Below are positions 1-5,079 of a stretch of DNA of 5,143 nucleotides, piece after piece. The notes under the pieces were generated by a model, which was not told the origin of the DNA, ran no database searches, and worked only from the letters and a program-made list of their open reading frames with translations. The DNA is from Thioploca sp. (GTDB lineage Bacteria > Pseudomonadota > Gammaproteobacteria > Beggiatoales > Beggiatoaceae): NCBI GenBank assembly GCA_011371325.1, contig DRQV01000079.1, positions 1 to 5,143 of the forward strand, in the 5' to 3' direction. The position numbers and the translations under genes were made by a program. How positions within the stretch are numbered: the stretch's first letter is position 1; the number at the start of each line of letters is the position of its first letter.

Positions 1-894
1 CATTCCCATTGTAACTAAGGTCTTTGATAACTCTAAGTTAGTATTAATTTTAAATTTTGGTAAGTAAATTTCTACCTGTTGAGAACGCAAACGGGATAAC
101 CATTTACCTAAATATTTGCTAAGAGAATTTTCTATTTTTACAAGACTTTGTTTTGGTAATATAACTAGCATAGAAATTTCTCCAGCATAAGGTAATTCCA
201 ATATTTGTACCATATTGTTACTTGTGTAAGAAAAATAGCTTTTTTGCTTCATCATTGATACTTCTACACTATGTTTAGCAGACAACCAAAATGGTGTTTG
301 AGTAGTTTTTTTAAATGGAGTTATCCATTGTCCATTAAAATAGATGGCATTTACTAATAATAACCGGGTAAAATTATTAAGAATACCTGGTTTAATAAAT
401 TTTTTTATCGTAGTTTCTGTTTCTACCCAAGAATTAATTTTATTACGTACATTTTTATGATTATTAGCAAAATCAACTTGTTGTAATTCAGTTTGATAAA
501 ATTTTTTTAAAATATTTTTAAAATCTGCCAGAAAATTATATTTTTGTTGACCACAAACTATATTTGCAATTTGTAATTTTATATTTGTTTGATGTTGATT
601 GATTTGCTCTTGTAACTTATACATATTTTCATGCAGTTGGTTCTGATTAGAAAAGTTAAGAACTTGAGCGATTTGATCGGCAGTATTCCCATTAGCACCA
701 GCATAAGTCATTGCTATTACATTTGAAATACCATATGGGGAAAAAAATAAATTATTATTTGTTTTAAGTTGAGAATATAGTTCCCAGGCAAATTTATTAT
801 TATTGCTTACCGTTAATTCTATCGTATCTTTCGCCATAGAATTAACGGTTAAAATTAACCAAATAACTTGGAAAATATATTTTATTAGTCGCAT
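1..894 (-). CDS. Serpin-family serine/cysteine protease inhibitor, exported; 3' end cut by window
   Basis: An open frame of 298 codons runs from ATG at 894 to the window edge without a stop. Residues 1-21 form a typical signal peptide: basic MRLIK, a hydrophobic stretch (YIFQVIWLILTV), and a probable cleavage after S-M-A before KDTIEL. There is no lipobox cysteine, so the product should be periplasmic or secreted. The rest shows the serpin fold in order: LFFSPYGISNVIAMTYAGA (49-67) with NTADQIAQVL after it; LLLVNAIYFNGQW plus PF (178-194); VSMMKQ (212-217); ILELPYAG...MLVILP (231-247); and VEIYLPKFKI...L..MGM (274-298). Serpins trap target proteases through a C-terminal reactive-centre loop. 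That loop lies beyond the window edge, so inhibitory capacity and target class cannot be judged. About 75-100 residues should be missing. The usual shutter Ser-Pro-x-Ser reads Ser-Pro-Tyr-Gly. Base composition is very AT-rich. Family assignment is secure; function as a working inhibitor is inferred. Confidence 0.93.
   Translation of the reverse strand, partial: MRLIKYIFQVIWLILTVNSMAKDTIELTVSNNNKFAWELYSQLKTNNNLFFSPYGISNVIAMTYAGANGNTADQIAQVLNFSNQNQLHENMYKLQEQINQHQTNIKLQIANIVCGQQKYNFLADFKNILKKFYQTELQQVDFANNHKNVRNKINSWVETETTIKKFIKPGILNNFTRLLLVNAIYFNGQWITPFKKTTQTPFWLSAKHSVEVSMMKQKSYFSYTSNNMVQILELPYAGEISMLVILPKQSLVKIENSLSKYLGKWLSRLRSQQVEIYLPKFKINTNLELSKTLVTMGM
809..849. repeat. Perfect 14-bp inverted repeat with 13-base loop inside the serpin gene
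   Basis: The arms ACCGTTAATTCTAT (809-822) and ATAGAATTAACGGT (836-849) are exact reverse complements separated by 13 bases. The element lies wholly inside the serpin reading frame, across the codons for the end of the signal peptide and the first residues of the mature protein (about residues 16-29). A second small palindrome, GGTTAA-AA-TTAACC, overlaps its right end (847-860). In the mRNA it would form a strong hairpin 45 bases after the start codon. It is not followed by a U-run in either orientation, so it is not a standard terminator. Confidence 0.85.
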
Positions 895-903
895 GATCCT
901 TCC
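895..903 (-). promoter_or_regulatory. Ribosome-binding site of the serpin gene
   Basis: On the coding strand GGAAGGATC immediately precedes the ATG at 894. This is the clearest Shine-Dalgarno-like sequence in the window, though its spacing to the start is short. It favours the first ATG, which gives a signal peptide, over the in-frame ATG at 837 (Met20), which has only AT-rich sequence upstream and would give an unexported protein. Confidence 0.6.
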
Positions 904-921
904 AAAAGTTATCATTAAAGA

Positions 922-950
922 AGTATACAATAAGCATAAATTTGCGTTAA
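922..950 (-). promoter_or_regulatory. Candidate sigma-70-type promoter for the serpin gene
   Basis: The coding strand shows TTAACG (945-950) as a -35 box with four of six consensus bases, a 17-base spacer, and TATACT (922-927) as a -10 box with five of six. Transcription would start near 915, giving a leader of about 20 bases that contains the ribosome-binding site. The position in the 77-base gap after the kinase gene suggests that the serpin is transcribed on its own. In AT-rich DNA such matches also arise by chance. Confidence 0.45.
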
Positions 951-971
951 AATAAGATCAAGCTTACTATT

Positions 972-1844
972 TTAAATAATCTGTAATCCTTTAAAACCAA
1001 TCTGTCCACATTTTTTACTAGCTATTTTACAACCATGCTCAAGTGCTATTGCCAAATCTTGTTGCTTACATAAACTGTCAATAATACCAGCATTAAATGT
1101 ATCACCTGCTCCTAATGTATCAATAATTTGTGATGGTGGATAAGCATTGCTATATAATATATTTTCAGCAGTATCTAAAGCATAAGCACCATCTGCACCC
1201 CAAGCACAAATAAGATTATTAGCTGATAATTTGCGTATGTTCTGCAAAAATAATGCCGCGTCATCAGTTGGAATATAGTTTTTAGCAAAAAATTTAGAGA
1301 ATAATAAAAAATCTACTTGAGAAAATAAACTATCAATGTTAATTCTAGGTTTTTCTACTTCCAGTGATGTAAGAATATTTGGATATTTTTCTCGGACTCT
1401 AGCTAACATTTTAGCTATTTCTATTATGTTGCGACCTTCAAAATGAATCCAATCAAAATCAGTTATATCAATAGTTTTAAAATCAGTAAAATTATACTCT
1501 GGTAAATTACGATGATGAACAATCGTACGTGAACCATTACGTTTATTTAACGTTACATAAGAGGTAGGAACTGAACCTTGAGATTCTAATTTACAATAAT
1601 CAATATTAATAGCATAACTATCTAAATCTGCTATAATTTGTTGGCCGAAAAGATCGTTTACACATACTCCCCCCCAAGTGCAATCATGTCCTAATTGACT
1701 TAATACTACCAAGGTATTAGCTACATTACCACCACGAACAATACGTTGACTAATACTTCGCACTTCATCATTTTCAGCTGGATAGCCATCAACTGTATTG
1801 ATAATATCTAATGTAGCATTGCCAATCCCTAATATATTAGCCAT
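972..1844 (-). CDS. PfkB-family carbohydrate kinase, ketohexokinase-like
   Basis: This 290-residue cytoplasmic protein belongs to the ribokinase/PfkB family, which transfers phosphate from ATP to a sugar or nucleoside hydroxyl. Visible motifs are the N-terminal GIGNATLDI (6-14), the substrate-site GGNVAN (38-43, PfkB signature 1), and DTLGAGDTFNAG (242-253, signature 2). In the last of these, GAGD forms the anion hole and Asp248 is the expected catalytic base. From memory of the family, several blocks match animal ketohexokinase closely: NGSRTIVHH (103-111), WIHFEGRN (132-139), SLEVEKPR (160-167), CAWGADGAYAL (213-223) and GCKIASKKCGQIGF (271-284). Its length is near that of the animal enzyme (298). 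A fructokinase-type or ketose 1-kinase role is therefore likely, but substrate specificity in PfkB proteins is hard to read from motifs; ribokinase or another sugar kinase remains possible. The gene follows the chemoreceptor after 51 bases on the same strand, with no obvious Shine-Dalgarno sequence, and may be co-transcribed. Codons 57-60 contain a run of seven G. Confidence 0.9.
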   Translation of the reverse strand: MANILGIGNATLDIINTVDGYPAENDEVRSISQRIVRGGNVANTLVVLSQLGHDCTWGGVCVNDLFGQQIIADLDSYAINIDYCKLESQGSVPTSYVTLNKRNGSRTIVHHRNLPEYNFTDFKTIDITDFDWIHFEGRNIIEIAKMLARVREKYPNILTSLEVEKPRINIDSLFSQVDFLLFSKFFAKNYIPTDDAALFLQNIRKLSANNLICAWGADGAYALDTAENILYSNAYPPSQIIDTLGAGDTFNAGIIDSLCKQQDLAIALEHGCKIASKKCGQIGFKGLQII

Positions 1845-1849
1845 AGTCT

Positions 1850-1878
1850 TTTATATTCGGTTAATTGCAAATAGTTAA
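1850..1878 (-). promoter_or_regulatory. Possible promoter just upstream of the kinase gene
   Basis: The coding strand reads TTAACT (1873-1878), 17 bases, then TATAAA (1850-1855), matching four of six and five of six consensus bases. The -10 box ends five bases before the ATG, so a transcript from it would be essentially leaderless. This agrees with the absence of a visible Shine-Dalgarno sequence. The gap is AT-rich and also contains two copies of AATTAAC 14 bases apart (1860-1880), so chance resemblance is quite possible. Confidence 0.22.
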
Positions 1879-1895
1879 TTTCCCAAATATATATT

Positions 1896-4496
1896 TTAAA
1901 CTTCATCCTCTAAATCTAAATCTGGTAATTTAAATACTCGTACTGATTCAATTAATTCTTGAGAATAACTCACAAGTCTTTCTGTCTGGACAGTCTGTTC
2001 TTCCAACTGCTTACCAGTTTCACGAGTACTAATCTGAATTGTACCAGCACGTTCTTGTAAATCACTACTTATTTGAGCCTGTTGCCTAGAAGCCATCGCA
2101 ATTTGTTCAACCACTTGTACCAAATTGGCAGTTGTATTTTGAGTATCTTTCATCTGTTCCCCAGCTCGTTCTGCGAGTCGGGAACCTTCAACTACCTGAC
2201 CAATGGTTTTATCCATCGTGGCAATTGTATCGTTAGTTTCTACCTGAATATTTTTAACCAAGGCCGAAATCTGTGAGGTAGCATTTCGAGAGCTTTCAGC
2301 AAGTCGTTGTACTTCATCCGCAACCACCGAGAATCCACGTCCAGCTTCACCGGCTGCCGCTGCTTGCATACTAGCATTTAAGGCCAACACGTGAGTACGT
2401 TCAGCAATGTTATTAATGATGTCAACGATACTACTAATTTCCTGAGCCCGTTCACCAAGTCGCTTAATTCGTTTTTCTGTTTCATGGATAGCTTCTCGAA
2501 TTTCACCCATACCATCAACCGTATTTGTTACTGTATTTAACGCAGTTTGAGTAGTGCGAGTGGCCTGAGTAGCAATTTCATTACAAGATTTTGCAACTTC
2601 TGCAATCTTAATCATCGCTTCAGATGCGGCGGCAAGTTCAGTAATAGTTTCATCTACAACTTCCCGTTCTGCTTCAGCAACTTTAGAAACTTTATCACCC
2701 TGGTCTTTCACATGATGTGAAGCATTTTCTACTTGTTCAGTAACATGCCTAACATTGAGCAACACTTTACTAGTTTCAGTAGCCATCTGGTTAATAGCAT
2801 CTGCTAACGGTCCAGTAACATCTTCAGTAACTGGAACCTGTACGGTTAAATCACGCTGACTAAGCTGGAAGGATGCTTTAAGCAATTCAATAATAGAGTT
2901 GTTAAGCATTTCATTTTCTTTTTCAGCTTTAGCCAATGCGGTAAGTCGATCATCGAGTAAGCCATTAAAAGCTCTACTTAAAGTTTCAAGTTCATCATTA
3001 GTTCTAATATCTGCTCGAGCGGTTAAATCTCCTCCTGCAACTTTATTAACAATTATTTCCATATGACTAATCGGAGCCGCAATTCTACCAAAGAATAAAA
3101 ATCCGCCACCTCCACCAACTACTAGAATAATAAGAGCTATATAAAAACTAACTTTAGTAATTTCAGCAGTTAATGATTCTAATCGTTCTAATGATTCATC
3201 TTCTTGTAAATTGGAAAAAATAGCCCATTGAATTCCAGCAATGTTAATAGGCGAAAATGCGGATAATACGAATTCACCTCGGTAATCCTCATATAAGTCA
3301 AAACCTGTGATACCTGAGAAGGCTGAACGAGTTCCCGGGCTATCTACCATCTGTAAACCGGCACTAGTATCTTTAAGTTCAATATTAGAAATCACATCTT
3401 CTGGCAAACCAGCTTGTTGAACTGAAAATAAATAGCCTTCTTTATCCTCAATAAACATACGGCTATCATTTCGCATCGTACCATCAGAAGCTACAATATA
3501 AGTTTCTCCTGTACGTCCAGATTCATCATATCGCCACACTCTGCGGTTGGTCATAATGTCATTAATTGGTTCAATCGAAATTTGAAATATTATAACCCCA
3601 ATAGCTTGCTCACCGTTGAAAATTGGAGTTCCAACAAAAGACATTTGATTATCATAAGATGGTAAATAAGGGGAAAAATCTACCATCGAAATACTGCTAT
3701 GAGAAGATGTTTTTGCTTGTTCAAATACTTGTCCTATTCCAGTTTTTGCATATGGACCATCTCGAAGAGAAGTAGCAAAATCTATTTCTTTAATAACTGA
3801 ATAAACTATATGACCAGTATTAATATCAACTAAATATATATCTTCAAAATTAAACCGTCTTTGAATATCATGGAAATATGAATGATAATCTCTATGTAAC
3901 TGAGTATAACTAGAGTCATCAGTAGCAGAAAAATATTCTTCTTTAGTTCCTAATGGGTTAGGATTGTCTGCTATATAATAATGTTGTAAAGCAATACTAT
4001 TATCATTTAATTGACTTAATAAAGTATCTATTTCTGGAGCTTCATTAACATTAGAGTTACCATATTCTTGGAAAAAATCATTTCCATAATAATCTTCTAC
4101 GCTTTGTCGATATTCATCAATAGGTAATGCCGCTGGTATTGGCGGTCCATCCTCATCTCCCTCTTCATCAAATTCTTCACTGAGCATAGCATCAAAACTA
4201 GAAGAGAGCATGGCTTCTTCTAAAAATCGCGGGTACGCATCTTTAAGTCCACGCATAGCCTCTATAGTGGTATTAGTATCAGCATAAATTTTAATTTGAT
4301 TAAAAAGCGAGGCAAAATAGTCTTCTATTTGATCTTTTTTGGAATCACGTACTGATGTAATTTGGCTTTGAGCACTTTCAGTGAGAGCCTGTTGACCAAG
4401 TGTACTTGCAATTTGGCTGGTAAATAAACCTGTAATAACCACCGGTACCACAGCTAAAATAGCTGAACCGATGAACATTTTTTGTCGTAGTTTCAT
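1896..4496 (-). CDS. Methyl-accepting chemotaxis protein: dCache sensor, two HAMP-like segments, PilJ-like signalling domain
   Basis: This inner-membrane chemoreceptor has 866 residues from ATG at 4496. An in-frame TTG at 4511 would add five residues (first residue read as Met, then RIKI) but lies in the repeat tract and has no better ribosome site. Order of parts: a cytoplasmic KLRQK; membrane segment 1 at about 7-27; a periplasmic region of about 420 residues; membrane segment 2 at about 450-470, with five glycines in a row; HAMP 1 (about 471-520, with P-x-S and DELETLSRAFN); a second HAMP-like unit (about 541-582, RDLTVQVPVTEDVTGPLADA); then the coiled-coil methyl-accepting domain to about 858. 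The sensor resembles double-Cache receptors: DIYLVDINTGHIVYSV, DFATSLRDGPYA, FVGTPIFNGEQAIGVIIFQ and SGRTGETYIVASDG. The hairpin tip (697-736; VLALNASMQAAAAGEAGRGF, VVADEVQRLAE) and the C-terminal VFKLP recall Pseudomonas PilJ. There is no C-terminal NWETF-type CheR tether; it ends in acidic DLDLEDEV. The ligand is unknown. The CheW-like protein encoded just upstream is the likely partner. Confidence 0.93.
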   Translation of the reverse strand: MKLRQKMFIGSAILAVVPVVITGLFTSQIASTLGQQALTESAQSQITSVRDSKKDQIEDYFASLFNQIKIYADTNTTIEAMRGLKDAYPRFLEEAMLSSSFDAMLSEEFDEEGDEDGPPIPAALPIDEYRQSVEDYYGNDFFQEYGNSNVNEAPEIDTLLSQLNDNSIALQHYYIADNPNPLGTKEEYFSATDDSSYTQLHRDYHSYFHDIQRRFNFEDIYLVDINTGHIVYSVIKEIDFATSLRDGPYAKTGIGQVFEQAKTSSHSSISMVDFSPYLPSYDNQMSFVGTPIFNGEQAIGVIIFQISIEPINDIMTNRRVWRYDESGRTGETYIVASDGTMRNDSRMFIEDKEGYLFSVQQAGLPEDVISNIELKDTSAGLQMVDSPGTRSAFSGITGFDLYEDYRGEFVLSAFSPINIAGIQWAIFSNLQEDESLERLESLTAEITKVSFYIALIILVVGGGGGFLFFGRIAAPISHMEIIVNKVAGGDLTARADIRTNDELETLSRAFNGLLDDRLTALAKAEKENEMLNNSIIELLKASFQLSQRDLTVQVPVTEDVTGPLADAINQMATETSKVLLNVRHVTEQVENASHHVKDQGDKVSKVAEAEREVVDETITELAAASEAMIKIAEVAKSCNEIATQATRTTQTALNTVTNTVDGMGEIREAIHETEKRIKRLGERAQEISSIVDIINNIAERTHVLALNASMQAAAAGEAGRGFSVVADEVQRLAESSRNATSQISALVKNIQVETNDTIATMDKTIGQVVEGSRLAERAGEQMKDTQNTTANLVQVVEQIAMASRQQAQISSDLQERAGTIQISTRETGKQLEEQTVQTERLVSYSQELIESVRVFKLPDLDLEDEV

Positions 4497-4501
4497 AATT
4501 T

Positions 4502-4564
4502 TAATTCTCAATGCTGAATGTTAAATGCTAAATGCTTAAACATTAGCATTAATAATTAAGCATT
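4502..4564. repeat. Heptanucleotide repeat tract with inverted copies upstream of the chemoreceptor
   Basis: On the plus strand consecutive 7-base units read CAATGCT (4509-4515), GAATGTT, AAATGCT and AAATGCT (ending 4536), with a decayed unit TAATTCT at 4502-4508. The consensus is NAATGCT. Two inverted copies follow: TTAGCATT (4543-4550) and TTAAGCATT (4556-4564). AATGCTAA (4524-4531) can pair with 4543-4550, and AATGCTTAA (4531-4539) can pair with 4556-4564; the two hairpins share base 4531 and interleave, so they are alternatives. The tract fills most of the 73-base gap between the CheW-like gene and the receptor, and it leaves the receptor without a clear ribosome-binding site. No T-run follows either hairpin, so it is not a typical terminator. 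Confidence 0.75.
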
Positions 4565-4569
4565 AAATA

Positions 4570-5079
4570 TCATATTTTTAGTTTAGTTGCTAAAGATTTA
4601 AAAAAAGCTATATGCTCAAAATTAAACCAAAGCTGATTATTTTTTTCATAACCACTGGTTGCATACGGTTGAATAATATCAGGTAGAGGCGGTAAACTGG
4701 AAAGACTATCATTTGCTGAAAAAGATAAATGTTCTGGTAATTCATTAATGATAATCCCTCCGGCAGATTCTCCTTGATCTAAAATAAGTAATTTTTGTTT
4801 TTTATCTATTTGTTGAAATTGTAATAAATTAAATAGATCAAACACTGGAACTAAGTTACCACGTAAATTAATTAAACCTAATAACCAAGAAGAAGTGAAT
4901 GGTAAAGAACAAATTTGTGGTATATCTAATAATTCACTTACAGCTCGTTGGGCAATTAATAGTCCTAAATTTCCAATTCGAAATCCAAGTCGACGAGTGA
5001 TTTCTTCTTCTTCATAGGTATTGCTATTATCACCAATATGATAGATTAAAGGGCGATTTAACGCTTGACTTGGTTTCAT
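4570..5079 (-). CDS. CheW-family chemotaxis coupling protein (PilI/CheW type)
   Basis: This 169-residue soluble protein consists of a single CheW domain after an N-terminal tail of about 30 residues with the acidic run YEEEE (22-26). CheW proteins link receptor tips to a CheA-type histidine kinase in the polar or membrane array. The diagnostic segment is GLINLRGNLVPVFDL (68-82), matching the family pattern G-x-x-N-L-R-G-x-x-x-P-V-x-D-L; the Arg of NLRG is part of the kinase/receptor interface in E. coli CheW. Before it, LGFRIGNLGLLIA (31-43) is the first beta-strand pair. The length is close to that of Pseudomonas PilI. The second half (LLILDQGESAGGIIINEL) is recognisable but divergent. Its ATG overlaps the stop of the preceding gene by one base (TAATG), which suggests translational coupling, and the receptor gene follows after 73 bases. 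This matches the pilI-pilJ order of Chp/Pil clusters, so PilI-like is the better guess, though the symbol cannot be fixed without ChpA/PilG nearby. Confidence 0.88.
   Translation of the reverse strand: MKPSQALNRPLIYHIGDNSNTYEEEEITRRLGFRIGNLGLLIAQRAVSELLDIPQICSLPFTSSWLLGLINLRGNLVPVFDLFNLLQFQQIDKKQKLLILDQGESAGGIIINELPEHLSFSANDSLSSLPPLPDIIQPYATSGYEKNNQLWFNFEHIAFFKSLATKLKI

Noticed and set aside
398..520. T7 runs in the serpin gene (about 400-406 and 502-508) as frameshift or phase-variation sites
   Set aside because: The reading frame is intact through both, and such runs are expected often in sequence this AT-rich.
809..849. Inverted repeat read as a transcription terminator
   Set aside because: It is inside the serpin coding sequence, the stem is AT-rich, and neither side has a T-run in the right place.
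933..950. Possible operator in the spacer of the serpin promoter (TAACGC ... ATGCTTA on the coding strand)
   Set aside because: The symmetry is imperfect, with only GCA/TGC and outer TAA/TTA pairing, which is within what AT-rich DNA gives by chance.
2073..2276. Open frame of 67 codons on the plus strand
   Set aside because: It lies entirely antisense to the conserved signalling domain of the receptor, has no recognisable family features, and is best explained as a shadow of that gene.
4497..4511. Extension of the receptor to the TTG at 4511
   Set aside because: It adds only five residues, starts inside the heptad repeat tract, has no better ribosome-binding site, and the ATG at 4496 gives a normal short basic N-terminus before the first membrane helix.
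4524..4564. Intergenic hairpins read as a terminator between the CheW-like and receptor genes
   Set aside because: The stems are short and AT-rich with no following U-run, and the two genes are likely functional partners in one transcript.
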